Source: Herbiconiux moechotypicola (GTDB lineage: Bacteria > Actinomycetota > Actinomycetes > Actinomycetales > Microbacteriaceae). Taken from it: a stretch of 64,000 nucleotides of DNA. A program made the translations under genes and the position numbers. Below the pieces are notes generated by a model that saw only the letters and a program-made list of their open reading frames with translations, did no database searches and was not told the DNA's origin. Location of the stretch: NCBI RefSeq assembly GCF_024979255.1, contig NZ_JANLCN010000004.1, positions 1 through 64,000 of the forward strand. The letters run 5' to 3'. Position 1 is the first letter of the stretch; every line of letters starts with the position of its first letter. Shown in pieces: positions 42,510 through 53,069 of this stretch.

Positions 42510-43357
42510 GAATCCTCTCCATCCAGTCCGCCGTGGCCTACGGGCACGTCGGCAACTCGGCCGCCGTCTTCCCGCTGCAGCGCATCGGGGTGGAGGTGAT
42601 GCCGGTCTACACCGTGAACTTCTCCAACCACACCGGGTACGGGGCGTGGCGCGGGCCGCTGATCGACCCCTCGGACGTGGCCGCCGTGCTCACGGGTATA
42701 GAGGAGCGCGGGGTGTTCCCCTCGGTCGACGTGGTGCTCTCGGGCTACCAGGGTGGCACGGGGATCGGCGACGTCATCATCGACGCCGTGCGCCGGGTGA
42801 AGGAGGCCAACCCCGACGCCATCTACTCCTGCGACCCGGTGATGGGCAACGCGAACTCCGGATGCTTCGTGGCCCCCGAGATCCCGGTGCTGCTGCGTGA
42901 TCGGGTGGTGCCGGTCGCCGACCTCATCACGCCGAACCAGTTCGAGCTCGGCTACCTCACCGGCACCGAGCCGGTGTCGCTCGACGAGACGCTCGACTCG
43001 GTCGACGCGGCGCGGGCGATGGGGCCGTCGACGGTGCTCGTGACCAGTGTGCTGGACGCGGCCGAGAGCGAGGGCGTGATCGGCATGATGGCCGTCGACG
43101 ACGAGGGGGCGTGGCTCGTGCGCACCCCGCTCATCCCGATGAAGGTCAACGGCTCGGGCGACGTGACGGCGGCGCTGTTCACCGCGCACTACCGGCGCAC
43201 CGGCAGCGCGGCGGAGGCGCTCGAGCGCACGGCGTCGAGCGTGTTCGACCTCATTCAGGCCACCTTCGACGCGGGCTCGCGGGAGCTGCTGCTCGTCGAA
43301 TCGCAGGAGTTCTTCGCCCACCCCCGCCTTCAATTCACCGCCCAGCGCCTCCGCTAA
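42506..43357 (+). CDS. pdxY: Pyridoxal kinase PdxY
   Basis: A 283-residue pyridoxal kinase that phosphorylates pyridoxal in vitamin B6 salvage. Marks are LSIQSAVAYGHVGNSAAVFPLQRIG, the NHTGYG motif, the substrate loop VLSGYQG, DPVMGN, and the anion-hole region VNGSGDVTAALF. The ATG at 42506 overlaps the EAL gene stop (ATGA). Linkage of B6 salvage to a c-di-GMP phosphodiesterase is unusual and may be only an operon of convenience. Length is normal. Confidence 0.93.
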   Translation: MRILSIQSAVAYGHVGNSAAVFPLQRIGVEVMPVYTVNFSNHTGYGAWRGPLIDPSDVAAVLTGIEERGVFPSVDVVLSGYQGGTGIGDVIIDAVRRVKEANPDAIYSCDPVMGNANSGCFVAPEIPVLLRDRVVPVADLITPNQFELGYLTGTEPVSLDETLDSVDAARAMGPSTVLVTSVLDAAESEGVIGMMAVDDEGAWLVRTPLIPMKVNGSGDVTAALFTAHYRRTGSAAEALERTASSVFDLIQATFDAGSRELLLVESQEFFAHPRLQFTAQRLR

Positions 43358-43384
43358 GCAAAGGGTAGCGATTTATCCTTTGCT
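43357..43384. promoter_or_regulatory. Inverted repeat upstream of fic
   Basis: AGCAAAGG at 43357-43364 and CCTTTGCT at 43377-43384 form an 8-bp inverted repeat with a 12-bp spacer, just upstream of the fic start at 43396 and touching the pdxY stop. It is AT-rich for the region. It may be an operator, possibly for the Fic protein's own C-terminal winged helix, or it may act as terminator of the pdxY operon. Confidence 0.6.
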
Positions 43385-43395
43385 AAGATCGAGGG

Positions 43396-44595
43396 ATGAA
43401 CACAGAGTCTCGCGAGTGGCCCGCCGTCGCGTACGAGACGCTGCCGTGGCATCGCAGCGGTGACGACATCGGGTCGCGGAGGTCGATCAAGGCGTCCATC
43501 GGGCCCTACGACGCGGCCATTCCGCCGAAGATCGCCACGCTCGACGTGACCGTGCCCAGTGGGATCCTGGCCGAGGCCGATGACGCCACGAACGAGATCG
43601 CGCGCTTCGATGCCGCCGTCGGCTCGCTCACGGCACCGTTCTCGTCGATCCTGCTGCGCACCGAGAGCGCCTCCAGCTCGCAGGTCGAGAACATCACCTC
43701 CAGTGCCAAGCAGTTGGCGCTGGCCGAGATCCGCCGATCGACCTCGGGTAACGCCCGGCTGGTGGTGGCGAACGTGCGCGCCATGAAGGCGGCCATCGAG
43801 CTCGCGGACAGACTGGATGCCGAATCGGTGATCGACATGCATCGCGCTCTCCTGGAGGAGAGCGATCCCGGCATCACGGGGCACTGGCGAGACGTGCAGG
43901 TGTGGATCGGTGGTGGTGGGTTGTCGCCTCACGCGGCGGCATTCGTTCCCCCGGCACCGGCGAGGGTTCCCGAACTCATGGACGACCTCATGGAGTTCAC
44001 CCAGCGCGCCGACATTCCGCTGCTGGCGCAGATCGCGATCGCCCACGCCCAGTTCGAGACCGTGCACCCCTTTCCCGATGGCAACGGGCGCACCGGCCGG
44101 GCCCTGGTGCAGGGCATGCTCCGGGGCGGCAGGCTCACCCGCTCGGTGATCGTGCCGGTCTCGGCCGGACTGCTCCACGATCTCCCGCGCTACATCGAAG
44201 CGCTCACCGCCTACCGCAGGGGAGCCATCGAGCCGATCATCGAAGCCTTCGTGGAGGCGTCGTTCGCCGCGATTCGCAACGGATGGGTGCTCGTCGATGC
44301 CCTGCAGGCGACCCGCGACCGATGGGATTCGGTGCTCGTAGCCCGATCGGACTCGTCGGTGCACGCGCTGAAGACGATGCTCCTCCGTCAGCCCGTGGTC
44401 TCGGCGACGACGGTCGCGGAGGGCTTGGGAGTGAGTGAGGTGACCGCCCAGACGGGGATCGACCGTCTCGTCGACTCGGGCATCCTGAGGCAGGCCGGTG
44501 GCGGTCAGCGCTACCGGCTGTACGAGGCGCGGGAGGTGCTGGAGGCGCTGGACGCGTTCGCGGCGAGGGCTCGGAGAAGTGGACGGGGCGCTTAG
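43396..44595 (+). CDS. Fic-family AMP-transferase with C-terminal winged helix
   Basis: A 399-residue Fic protein. The catalytic loop HPFPDGNGRTGR (from His224) is canonical, so it should transfer AMP to a protein Tyr, Ser or Thr. An inhibitory motif of the S-x3-E-N type is present in the N-terminal part (SSQVEN, residues 94-99), where Glu98 would keep it self-inhibited. The N-terminus (WPAVAYETLPWH...) matches the long Fic/DUF4172 group, and the C-terminus (about 310-395) is a winged helix (TVAEGLGVSEVTAQTGIDRLVDSGIL) that could bind DNA. The inverted repeat ahead of the gene would suit autoregulation. Target unknown. Confidence 0.93.
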   Translation: MNTESREWPAVAYETLPWHRSGDDIGSRRSIKASIGPYDAAIPPKIATLDVTVPSGILAEADDATNEIARFDAAVGSLTAPFSSILLRTESASSSQVENITSSAKQLALAEIRRSTSGNARLVVANVRAMKAAIELADRLDAESVIDMHRALLEESDPGITGHWRDVQVWIGGGGLSPHAAAFVPPAPARVPELMDDLMEFTQRADIPLLAQIAIAHAQFETVHPFPDGNGRTGRALVQGMLRGGRLTRSVIVPVSAGLLHDLPRYIEALTAYRRGAIEPIIEAFVEASFAAIRNGWVLVDALQATRDRWDSVLVARSDSSVHALKTMLLRQPVVSATTVAEGLGVSEVTAQTGIDRLVDSGILRQAGGGQRYRLYEAREVLEALDAFAARARRSGRGA

Positions 44596-44610
44596 GTTAG
44601 CCTTACCATA
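44592..44610 (+). promoter_or_regulatory. DtxR/IdeR-type iron box upstream of gltB-like operon
   Basis: TTAGGTTAGCCTTACCATA matches the 19-bp DtxR/IdeR consensus (TTAGGTTAGSCTAACCTAA) at 16 of 19 positions; the left half is perfect. It overlaps the fic stop codon and lies about 50 bp before the gltB-like start, in promoter position. Iron-loaded DtxR would repress the operon, so the genes should be on when iron is scarce. Confidence 0.75.
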
Positions 44611-44662
44611 GCCAAGCCGTCCCCGGTTGGGGAGAGTATCCCGACCGGATCGGAAGCCGCCT

Positions 44663-47600
44663 GTGAAGAACACCCGCCTCGGACTGTATGACCCTGCCCG
44701 CGAGTCGAGCGACTGCGGCGTCGGCTTCATCACCCGCAAAGACGGCGTGCAGACCCACGACGTGATCCTGCGTGGCGACCAGGCGCTGTGCGCCATCCCG
44801 CACCGCGGCGGCATGTCGTCGGAGGGCGTGGGCGACGGCGCGGGCGTGAGCATCGACCTCTCGGTCGAGTTCTTCAGCGCGCTCACCGGCCGCGCGCTCG
44901 AGCCGGGGCTGTTCGGCGTGGCCAACCTGTTCATGCCCGCCGACCCCGGCGCGTGGGAGGCCGCGGGCGAGCTCGTCTCCGAGCAGCTCGCCGCCACCGG
45001 GCTCGAGGTGCTGCTCGTGCGCGAGGTGCCCACCGACGACTCCTCGACCGTGGCCGCCGCCGCGGCCTACCAGCTGCAGATCGTGCAGTGGGTGTTCGCC
45101 GCCCCCGAGGAGTGGACGCGCGCCGAGGTCGACCGCGCCGCCAACACCGCGCTGCTCGCGATCGAGAGCGCCGCCTTCGACCCCGCGCGCCCCGAGCTCG
45201 CCGGCCTCTACCCGCTCTCGCTCAGCGCACGCACCCAGGTGCTCAAGGGCCGCCTCAACGCCGGCGAGGTCATCTCGTACTTCACCGACCTGCTCGACGA
45301 GCGGCACAGCGTGCGCACCCTCTACTTCCACACCCGCTTCTCCACCAACACCGAGCCGCACCCGAGCATGGCGCAGCCGTTCCGCATGATGGCGCACAAC
45401 GGCGAGCTCAACACCGACCGCAAGAACCGTCTCTCCGACGAGGCCCTGGCCACGAGCCGGTCGCGGCGTATCGTGCGCCCGCCCGGCCAGTCCGACTCCA
45501 GCCGTCTCGACCAGACCCTGCAGAGCCGCGTGTTCGACGACGGGCTCGACTTCGTCGAAGCCGTCGTGTCGCTCATGCCTCCGGCGTGGGAGAACGACCG
45601 CTCCCTCCCCGGCGAGGTGCGCGACATGCTCGAGTTCTTCTCCCTCTACGAGGAGAAGAACGACGGTCCCGCCGCCCTCATCTTCAGCGACGGCGACGTG
45701 GTGGGCGCCCGCCTCGACCGGCTCGGCCTCCGCCCCCTGCGGTCGGTGGAGACGGCCGACTACCTCATGGTCTCCTCCGAGGCCGGCCAGGTGGCCTTCC
45801 CCCACTCCGAGGTGGTGCACCGAGGCCGTATCGAGGCGGGCGGGATGCTCTACCTCGACCACCGCACCGGGCGCATCCACCGCACCCGCGAAGCGCTCGA
45901 GATGCTCGCCTCCCGTCGCGACTACGGTGCGCTGCTAGCCGACGCACGGGTGAACCTCGACGAGCTGCCCGCGCCGGAGTTCGACCGCGGCACCTCGACG
46001 CTCGGCTACCAGGGCGACCTCAGCCCGGCCGGCCGCTATGTGGCCTACTCGCTCAACCAGGAGAGCTTCCGGTTCATGATGGACCCGATGCTCGCCTCCG
46101 GCGCCGAGCGCATCTCGGCCATGGGTTACGGCAACGCCATCAACGCGCTCAGCGACCAGGAGGGCGGCATGGCGAAGTACTTCTCGCAGCGCTTCGCCCA
46201 GGTCACCAACCCGCCGCTGGACAGCATCCGCGAGGCCGACGGCATGAGCATGCGGGTGGCGCTCGGCGCGAAGCCCGACGGCGGTTCGGGCGGCGGCGTG
46301 CAGCTCGTGGTGCAGACGCCGGTGCTCAGCCACCTCGACATGGTGCGCCTGCGCGAGCAGCGCCTGGTGCCGCTGCAGCGCTTCGACCTGCTCTACGCGC
46401 CCGAGGTGAACGACACCGCCGCGAACGCGCGGTCGGTTCAGGATGCACTCGGCGCGCTCTGCGACGACGTGGAGGCCTTCGCGCGCGAACACGGCGGCAT
46501 CGCCGTCGTGAGCGACCGCAACGTCTCCACCACGCGGGCCCCGTTGCCGCTGGTGCTCGCCCTGGCGGCGGTGAACCAGCGCCTCATCGAGACCGGGCTG
46601 CGGCTGCGGGTGTCGATCGTGGCCGAGAGCGGTCAGCTGCCGTCGTCGCATCACGTGGCCGTGGCACTCGGTTTCGGCGCCTCCGCCGTCTACAGCCTCT
46701 CGGCGCGGCTGCGCGCCGAGGAGAAGTACCCGAGCCCGGCCATGCCCGCCGACGAGATCACGGCCACCGACCTCGCGTTCGGCAAGTTCCGCAAGGCGGC
46801 CGAGAAGTCGCTGGCCAAGACCATGGGCCGAGTCGGGCTCTGCACGGTGGAGAGCTACATCGGCGGCGAGTTCTTCGAGCCGAACTACCTCGACACCTCC
46901 GACCCGGTGCTGGCGCCCATCTTCCCGCACCTCGACGCCCCGGTCGGCGGCGTGGGGTTCGAGCGGATCGCCCAGGCCGCCAGCGACTGGCACGCGCGGG
47001 CCTGCGCGGTCGAGAACGAGAACCAGATCCCGCTGCTCGGGCTGTTCAAGGAGCGGGCGGAGGGTGCCGGGCACTCCTTCGGCACCACCGCGGTGCGCGG
47101 GTTCGCGGGCATGACCGAGGAGCCGATCGAGTTCGGGCGTGAGGAGGGTGGCGGTGCGGCGGTCGGCGCTGCTCCGGGTGCGACCGCTCATGACGAGAGC
47201 AGCGAGCACAGGGCGCTCCGGCTGCTCACCCTGGGTCAGCTCGAAGACGCCTTCGGGCTCGACGACAAGGCCTACGCCCACAGCGGCTACGAGGCCCTGA
47301 CCGACGAGCAGATCGACGCCTTCCGCATCACCCCCGGCTACCGCGACTTCGTCTCCACCACCGTGGCCGAGCGGCTGCGGCGGCCGAGCGCGCTCCGCGA
47401 CGTGCTGGCGCTGCCGGCCGACGTGACGGCGCTCGGAACGGCCGAGGAGTTCGCGCTCGAGCTGCGCCGGTTTTCGGCGCACGGCAACAGCAGCATCCTG
47501 GTGCGCGGTCTCGCGGTGACCGCGACCGACGGCGGCGACGCATCCGGAGCCTTCGCGCTGCGCCTCACCGACACCGACGAGGTCGACGTGCTGCGCCACG

Positions 47601-50266
47601 AGGCGTTCGCCGCCTTTCTCTGGGAGGTCGACCCCGGGGGCCTCGTGGTGCACGGGGTCGACTCCGAGGGTGTGCACGTCACCGCCACGGGCACGCTGCG
47701 CGCCTTCCTCGAGCTGCTGCGCCCGGCTCCCGACCGGGTGCCGCTCGACGAGGTGCAGCCGGCCCACGAGATCACCCGCACCCTCGCCTCGGGGGCGATG
47801 AGCCACGGTGCGCTCGTGGCCACCGCGCACGAGGCCGTCGCCCACGGCACCAACATGGTGGGCGGCATGTCGAACAGCGGCGAGGGCGGCGAGAACCTCT
47901 CCCGCTACGGCACCATCCGCGGCTCGCGCATCAAGCAGTTCGCCTCGGGGCGCTTCGGGGTGTGGGCGGGGTACCTCGCCGACCCGATGCTGCAGGAGCT
48001 CGAGATCAAGATCGGCCAGGGCGCGAAGCCGGGCGAGGGCGGGCAGCTGCCCGCGCCCAAGGTGACCGTCGACATCGCGGCGGCCCGTGGCGGCACCCCG
48101 GGCATCGAGCTCATCTCGCCCCCGCCGCACCACGACACCTACTCCATCGAAGACCTCGCTCAGCTCATCCACGACTGCAAGGCCGCGCGCGTGCGGGTGA
48201 TCGTGAAGCTCGTGTCGAGCGAGGGCATCGGCACCATCGCCGTCGGCGTGGCGAAGGCCGGCGCCGACGTCATCAACGTGGCCGGCAACACCGGCGGCAC
48301 GGGTGCTGCGGCGGTGACGAGCCTCAAGTACGCCGGCCGTTCGGCCGAGATCGGCGTGGCCGAGGTGCACCAGGCCCTGCTCGCCAACGGCCTGCGCCAG
48401 AAGGTGACGCTGCGCTGCTCGGGCGCGCACCAGACCGGCAGCGACGTGGTGGTGTCGGCGCTGCTCGGCGGCGACAGCTTCGAGTTCGGCACCACGGCGC
48501 TCATGATGCTGAAGTGCGTGATGGCCAAGAACTGCAACATCAAGTGCCCGGCCGGCCTCACCACCAACCCCGAGGTGTTCGACGGCGACCCGCGGGCGCT
48601 CGCGCAGTACCTGCTCAACATCGCGCACGAGATCCGCGAGATCCTCTCGCGCCTCGGCCTGCGGTCGCTCCGCGAGGCGCGGGGTCGCACCGACCTTCTG
48701 CAGCTGCTCGACCACCCCGCCAGCGTGGGGCGCCTCGACGTGCGCGCCATGCTCGCCCCGGTCGAGGAGAAGATCGTGACCGACCCGATCTACCTCGAAA
48801 AGGACTTCGAGGTCGACGACACCCTGCTCGAGGCCGTGCGCGCCGCCCTGGTCGAGCGGGCCGAGCCCTCGGTCCGCCTCGGCGGCATCAGGCTGCGCAA
48901 CCGCAACAAGTCGGTGGGCGGCCAGTTCTCCATCGACATCGAGCGGATGCTCAATCACGGCCCCGAGGCCGGCGCCCTCGCCGCGCTCCCGGCCGTGCGC
49001 ACCGACGACCGCGGCCGCCGCAGCCTCGTGCCCGACGCGGTCGAGATCCACACCACCGGCTCGGCGGGCCAGTCGTTCGGCGCGTTCTGCAACGACGGCA
49101 TCCTGCTCTCGCACACGGGCACCGCGAACGACGGCGTGGGCAAGAGCGCGTCGGGCGGCCGCATCGTCGTGCGCGATCCCGGTGGGGGCAGCCTCGAGCG
49201 CGGCGGGAACGTGCTCATCGGCAACTTCGCGCTGTTCGGCGCCACCGGCGGGCGCACCTTCGTGGCGGGCGAGGCCGGCGACCGGTTCGCCGTGCGCAAC
49301 TCCGGTGCCACCGCCGTGGTGGAGGGCATCGGTGAGTTCGGCTGCGAGTACATGACCGGCGGTGCCGTGTTCAACCTCGGCGGCTTCGGCAAGGGCCTCG
49401 GCAACGGAATGAGCGGCGGGTTCCTCTACCAGTACGACCCCCGGGGTGAACTGGCCGACAAGGTCTCCGCCGACTCGCTGGTGACCTTCCCGATCACCGA
49501 CGAGGCCCATGGCGGGTTCCACGAGCAGGCCGCGCTGCTGCTGCTCGAGTGGCACCTCGAGGCCACCGGCTCCCCGCTCGCCGCACGTCTGCTGGAGAAC
49601 TGGGACGAGGAGCGACAGCACGTGTTCTGCGGCATGCCGCGAGCGCTGCTGCTCTACCAGGACGCCGACGCCATCCTCGCGGCCAAGACGCGCAAGGAGC
49701 TGCTCGACGAGCTCGCCACGGCCGTGGCCACCGACAAGCTGCGAGCGTTCAAGACCGACTACCGTGACAGTCACCCGGTGCTCGGCGGGCAGGTTCCCGG
49801 CGCCGATGACGCGGGCGGCGACATGTTCTCGCTGCTGTCGTCGTACACGGTGCTGAGCGTGGCCCAGGAGATCGCGCTCGAGCGCGTGCCAGGAGCCGCG
49901 GGAGCGGCCGACCCGCGGGTGCAGGACGCGGTGCGCAAGCTCGTGCTCACCGAGGACTTCTTCGTGATGCAGAAGGTGCTGCGCTACCTGCGCGACACCC
50001 TCGAGGTGTTCGGCGACGACGAACTCGCCACCCTCATCGCGATGAAGCGACTCGACGACTACAAGCGGGCGCTCGCGCTCCGCAACGTGCTCGGCATGGA
50101 TGCGCCGGGCACCTACGGCTGGATCCTGCACCAGCAGGCCAAGAACGCGGGGCGCCTCCGGCAGGCGAGGTTCGACGAGCTGCTGGCCTCGGCCGCGCTC
50201 GACGACCTGGCGCGGCGGGCGGCCGCGGAACCCGGGCTCGCCGCGGCGGCGGGAGCGGGATCGTGA
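44663..50266 (+). CDS. gltB: Glutamate synthase large-subunit-like protein (GltB-like)
   Basis: A protein of 1867 residues with the full GltB layout. Cys18 of SSDCGVGF is the expected glutaminase nucleophile after removal of a short propeptide; [10 protein letters not shown] and AHNGELNT confirm the amidotransferase. A central domain ([28 protein letters not shown]) leads to the FMN domain ([38 protein letters not shown]) and a [3Fe-4S] site with Cys1285, Cys1291 and Cys1295. The GXGXG beta-helix domain ([29 protein letters not shown]) ends near residue 1600, followed by an extra helical tail. GTG 44663 follows GGAAG. It is about 350 residues longer than usual, spacing of the third Cys is one less, and the usual DGGLKTG is CSGAHQTG. 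No gltD is next to it. Confidence 0.9.
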   Translation: MKNTRLGLYDPARESSDCGVGFITRKDGVQTHDVILRGDQALCAIPHRGGMSSEGVGDGAGVSIDLSVEFFSALTGRALEPGLFGVANLFMPADPGAWEAAGELVSEQLAATGLEVLLVREVPTDDSSTVAAAAAYQLQIVQWVFAAPEEWTRAEVDRAANTALLAIESAAFDPARPELAGLYPLSLSARTQVLKGRLNAGEVISYFTDLLDERHSVRTLYFHTRFSTNTEPHPSMAQPFRMMAHNGELNTDRKNRLSDEALATSRSRRIVRPPGQSDSSRLDQTLQSRVFDDGLDFVEAVVSLMPPAWENDRSLPGEVRDMLEFFSLYEEKNDGPAALIFSDGDVVGARLDRLGLRPLRSVETADYLMVSSEAGQVAFPHSEVVHRGRIEAGGMLYLDHRTGRIHRTREALEMLASRRDYGALLADARVNLDELPAPEFDRGTSTLGYQGDLSPAGRYVAYSLNQESFRFMMDPMLASGAERISAMGYGNAINALSDQEGGMAKYFSQRFAQVTNPPLDSIREADGMSMRVALGAKPDGGSGGGVQLVVQTPVLSHLDMVRLREQRLVPLQRFDLLYAPEVNDTAANARSVQDALGALCDDVEAFAREHGGIAVVSDRNVSTTRAPLPLVLALAAVNQRLIETGLRLRVSIVAESGQLPSSHHVAVALGFGASAVYSLSARLRAEEKYPSPAMPADEITATDLAFGKFRKAAEKSLAKTMGRVGLCTVESYIGGEFFEPNYLDTSDPVLAPIFPHLDAPVGGVGFERIAQAASDWHARACAVENENQIPLLGLFKERAEGAGHSFGTTAVRGFAGMTEEPIEFGREEGGGAAVGAAPGATAHDESSEHRALRLLTLGQLEDAFGLDDKAYAHSGYEALTDEQIDAFRITPGYRDFVSTTVAERLRRPSALRDVLALPADVTALGTAEEFALELRRFSAHGNSSILVRGLAVTATDGGDASGAFALRLTDTDEVDVLRHEAFAAFLWEVDPGGLVVHGVDSEGVHVTATGTLRAFLELLRPAPDRVPLDEVQPAHEITRTLASGAMSHGALVATAHEAVAHGTNMVGGMSNSGEGGENLSRYGTIRGSRIKQFASGRFGVWAGYLADPMLQELEIKIGQGAKPGEGGQLPAPKVTVDIAAARGGTPGIELISPPPHHDTYSIEDLAQLIHDCKAARVRVIVKLVSSEGIGTIAVGVAKAGADVINVAGNTGGTGAAAVTSLKYAGRSAEIGVAEVHQALLANGLRQKVTLRCSGAHQTGSDVVVSALLGGDSFEFGTTALMMLKCVMAKNCNIKCPAGLTTNPEVFDGDPRALAQYLLNIAHEIREILSRLGLRSLREARGRTDLLQLLDHPASVGRLDVRAMLAPVEEKIVTDPIYLEKDFEVDDTLLEAVRAALVERAEPSVRLGGIRLRNRNKSVGGQFSIDIERMLNHGPEAGALAALPAVRTDDRGRRSLVPDAVEIHTTGSAGQSFGAFCNDGILLSHTGTANDGVGKSASGGRIVVRDPGGGSLERGGNVLIGNFALFGATGGRTFVAGEAGDRFAVRNSGATAVVEGIGEFGCEYMTGGAVFNLGGFGKGLGNGMSGGFLYQYDPRGELADKVSADSLVTFPITDEAHGGFHEQAALLLLEWHLEATGSPLAARLLENWDEERQHVFCGMPRALLLYQDADAILAAKTRKELLDELATAVATDKLRAFKTDYRDSHPVLGGQVPGADDAGGDMFSLLSSYTVLSVAQEIALERVPGAAGAADPRVQDAVRKLVLTEDFFVMQKVLRYLRDTLEVFGDDELATLIAMKRLDDYKRALALRNVLGMDAPGTYGWILHQQAKNAGRLRQARFDELLASAALDDLARRAAAEPGLAAAAGAGS

Positions 50267-52056
50267 CCGGCGTGCACATCCCGGCCGACGCCCCGTTCAG
50301 CACCGCCCAGCGCACCTGGCTCGGCGGATTCTTCGCAGGGATCGCGGCGCTGCGCGCGCTCACGCCCGACGCCGCCTCCGGCGCCGGAACCCTCACGGTC
50401 GACGCCCTGGTGGGCACCCAGACCGGCAACAGCGAGTTCCTCGCCCAGGACCTCGCTGCGGCGGCCCGGCAGCGCGGCATCGTGGTGCGCACCGCCGAGC
50501 TCGACTCCGTGAGCGTGGAGCAGCTGGCCGCGATGCCGCTCGTGCTCGTCATCACCTCCACCTACGGCGAGGGCGAGATGCCCGACAACGCCGAGCTGTT
50601 CTGGGAGGCTCTGGCGGCGGAGGGGGCACCCCGGCTGGAGGACACCCGGTTCGCGGTGCTCGCGCTGGGAGACAGCGGCTACGACGACTTCTGCCAAGCG
50701 GGCAAGCTGATCGACCTGAGGCTCGAGCAGCTCGGCGCCATGCGCCTGGTGCCGCGGGTGGACTGCGACGTGGACTACGAAGACGCCGCGGCGGGGTGGA
50801 TCGCGGACGTGGTGGAGCGGCTCGCGGTGGAGGTGCCGGCCGGCGGGGGTACGGCCGGCGGGGGAGCGGCCGCCGGGGCCGGGGCTGGCGGGGCCGGAGC
50901 CGTCCCCGCGACGGAGGCGGGCGCCGCCCCCGCCGCCCGCCAGCGCTCGCCCTGGAACCGCAAGACCCCCTATCCCTCCCGCCTCGCCGTCAACCGCATC
51001 CTCTCGGGCGACCGCAGCGCCAAGGAGATCAGGCACTATGAGCTCGACCTCGGCGACAGCGGCATCGCCTACGCCTCCGGCGACGCGCTCGCCGTGGTGC
51101 CCGAGAACGATCCCGCCCTGGTGGCCGAGGTGCTGACGCAGCTGGGCATCGACCGCGACGAGGAGGTGGCCGGCGCCGCGCTCGGCGAGCTGCTGCACAC
51201 GGCGTGGGAGATCCGCACCCCCTCCAAGGAACTGCTCGCGGCGATCGCCGAGCAGCAGCCCGCGGGCGACCTCGCCGCGGTGCTCGCGCACAGCGACCGA
51301 GACATGCTCGAGAGCTGGCTGTGGGGCCGCGACACCCTCGACGTGCTGCGCACCGCTCCCGGCCTGAGGTTCGAGCCCGATGCCCTGCCCGCGCTGTTCC
51401 GGCCCCTGCAGCAGCGGGCCTACTCCATCTCGTCGAGTCCGCTCGCGAGCCCCGACCGCATCCACCTCACCGTGGCCTCGGTGCGGCACGGCGACGACGG
51501 CCGGATGCGCGGAGGCGTCTGCTCGACGCACCTGGCCGACCGGCTCGCGGCCGAGCATCCGGTGGGCGTCTACCTGCAGCCGAACGCCGCGTTCCGGCTG
51601 CCGGCGGACGACGACGCACCCGTGGTGATGATCGGTCCAGGCACGGGCATCGCGCCCTTCCGCGGCTTCTTGCAGGAGCGGGAGGCGCGCGGCGGGTCGG
51701 GCCGCAACTGGCTGTTCTTCGGCGACCAGCACCGCGACAGCGACTTCATCTACGAGCAGGAGCTCGGCGCGTGGTCGGCGAGCGGCGTGCTCACCCGCCT
51801 CGATCTGGCGTTCTCGCGCGACCAGGCCGAGAAGGTCTACGTGCAGACCCGGATGCGCGAGCACGGCCGCGAGCTCTACGACTGGCTCGAACAGGGCGCG
51901 TCGGTGTACGTGTGCGGCGACGCCTCGCGCATGGCGAAAGACGTGGACCGGGCGCTGCACGACGTGATCGCCGAGCACGGCGGCGGGGCCGCCCGGGCCG
52001 AGGAGTACGTGGCAGGGCTCAAGCGCGCCAAGCGCTACGTGCGGGACGTGTACTGA
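50263..52056 (+). CDS. CysJ-like diflavin reductase (flavodoxin-FNR fusion)
   Basis: A 597-residue NADPH-dependent diflavin reductase like the sulfite reductase flavoprotein subunit. The flavodoxin-type FMN domain shows [25 protein letters not shown] and [14 protein letters not shown] (residues about 40-190). A Gly/Ala-rich linker follows (about 190-225). The FAD/NADPH part has RAYSISSSP (FAD), [23 protein letters not shown] (NADPH) and [13 protein letters not shown], ending in Tyr as in the family. GTG 50263 overlaps the gltB-like stop by four bases. No cysI or nitrite reductase is nearby, so its electron acceptor is probably the GltB-like protein, the HemS-like protein or both. Confidence 0.9.
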   Translation: MTGVHIPADAPFSTAQRTWLGGFFAGIAALRALTPDAASGAGTLTVDALVGTQTGNSEFLAQDLAAAARQRGIVVRTAELDSVSVEQLAAMPLVLVITSTYGEGEMPDNAELFWEALAAEGAPRLEDTRFAVLALGDSGYDDFCQAGKLIDLRLEQLGAMRLVPRVDCDVDYEDAAAGWIADVVERLAVEVPAGGGTAGGGAAAGAGAGGAGAVPATEAGAAPAARQRSPWNRKTPYPSRLAVNRILSGDRSAKEIRHYELDLGDSGIAYASGDALAVVPENDPALVAEVLTQLGIDRDEEVAGAALGELLHTAWEIRTPSKELLAAIAEQQPAGDLAAVLAHSDRDMLESWLWGRDTLDVLRTAPGLRFEPDALPALFRPLQQRAYSISSSPLASPDRIHLTVASVRHGDDGRMRGGVCSTHLADRLAAEHPVGVYLQPNAAFRLPADDDAPVVMIGPGTGIAPFRGFLQEREARGGSGRNWLFFGDQHRDSDFIYEQELGAWSASGVLTRLDLAFSRDQAEKVYVQTRMREHGRELYDWLEQGASVYVCGDASRMAKDVDRALHDVIAEHGGGAARAEEYVAGLKRAKRYVRDVY

Positions 52057-53048
52057 TGGCGGGCGAGAAGGAAGCGGCTCGTAGCGCGAGGCTGCAGGAT
52101 CTGCTCGGGCGTGAGGGGCTGACGGTACGCGAGCTCGACCTCACCGCCGCCCAGCTCGGAGCGCTGCTGCCGCTGCTCGGTCACGCCGTGGCGGAGACCG
52201 CGAACCACGCCGTGGAGATCAGCCAGTCTGGCGCCTACCGGGAGGCCGGCGTGTGCGGCGAGGCGTTCGGAACCGGCGGCGGTGACGGCGCGTCGGTGCG
52301 GTTCCACCCCGAGTCGGTCGGCACCGCGGTGGTCTGTGCGCCCTCCGAATCGGCGGGGCACGGCGATCACGTGGGCGACGGTGCCGGATGCGCGCTGGAG
52401 GTGTTCACGCCGGCCGGAGAGTCCGCCCACCGGGTGCGACTCCACGCCGCCGCCGACCGTCGGCTCGCGGAGCGGGTGGCGCGGGGTGAGTTCCGTCCTG
52501 ACCCCGTGTCGCGCATCCCGTCGTCGTGGCGCACGAGCGGCACGGCCGCGTGGCCCTACCGACCCTGGGCCGACGTGGGCTGGGAGGGCGCCGACCAGCT
52601 CGCCCAGCTCGACGAGATGCTCACCGACGGCGGCGTGAGGCGCAGGCGACGGCTCGCGACCGGCGGCGGGGCGCCGATGTCGCCCCGCGAGATCGACGTG
52701 ACCGTGCTGCCGCTCGTGCTCGAACACCTCTGCGCCAGGGGTCTGCCCGTCACCGCGGCGGTCTTCGCTAGCGGGGTCATGCAGGCCGCCGCCGGACGCG
52801 TGCACGCCGTCGCCCGGGCGGGTGACCGCATCCGGGTGCTCGTGGGCGGCGCCGTGATCGAGCTCGACCCGGTGGCCGCCGCCGATGCGCTGGTCGTGAA
52901 CGCCCACGGTGTGCACGGCCCCACCGCGGCCGTGGAGCTGTACGACGGCGACGGCGCGTGCGTGGTGGCGTTCACGCAGCTCGGCATGGTCGGCACCTCA
53001 GACCACGAGGCCTGGCAGCATCTCACCGGTTCCCTGCCCGCCGCCTGA
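52056..53048 (+). CDS. HemS/ChuS-like haem-binding or haem-degrading protein
   Basis: A 330-residue protein that follows the two-repeat plan of HemS/ChuS/HmuS. The first half contains LLPLLGHAVAETANHAVEIS, then GAYREAG, VRFHPESVG, LEVFTPAGESAHRVRL; the second half contains LPVTAAVFASGVMQAAAGRVHAVARAG, AAADALVVNAHG and the ending AAVELYDGDGACVVAFTQ with AWQHLTGSLP, all in the order seen in haem-utilisation proteins. ChuS breaks haem open and accepts electrons from a cytochrome P450 reductase-type donor. ATG 52056 shares its A with the stop codon of the diflavin reductase (TGATG), so they are coupled. With an iron box ahead of the operon, iron release from haem is the likely job. Confidence 0.8.
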   Translation: MAGEKEAARSARLQDLLGREGLTVRELDLTAAQLGALLPLLGHAVAETANHAVEISQSGAYREAGVCGEAFGTGGGDGASVRFHPESVGTAVVCAPSESAGHGDHVGDGAGCALEVFTPAGESAHRVRLHAAADRRLAERVARGEFRPDPVSRIPSSWRTSGTAAWPYRPWADVGWEGADQLAQLDEMLTDGGVRRRRRLATGGGAPMSPREIDVTVLPLVLEHLCARGLPVTAAVFASGVMQAAAGRVHAVARAGDRIRVLVGGAVIELDPVAAADALVVNAHGVHGPTAAVELYDGDGACVVAFTQLGMVGTSDHEAWQHLTGSLPAA

Positions 53049-53069
53049 CGGCGGGCGTAGGGTGGCCGC

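Noticed and set aside
43354-45033. Minus-strand open frame over fic and the gltB-like 5' end
   Set aside because: Would cover the iron box and both gene starts; sequence is low-complexity and unrelated to any family.
45935-50131. Very long open frame on the minus strand inside the gltB-like gene
   Set aside because: It is a mirror of strong GC-rich codon bias. The plus strand shows all GltB motifs, while the minus frame gives low-complexity His/Arg/Gly/Glu sequence without any fold.
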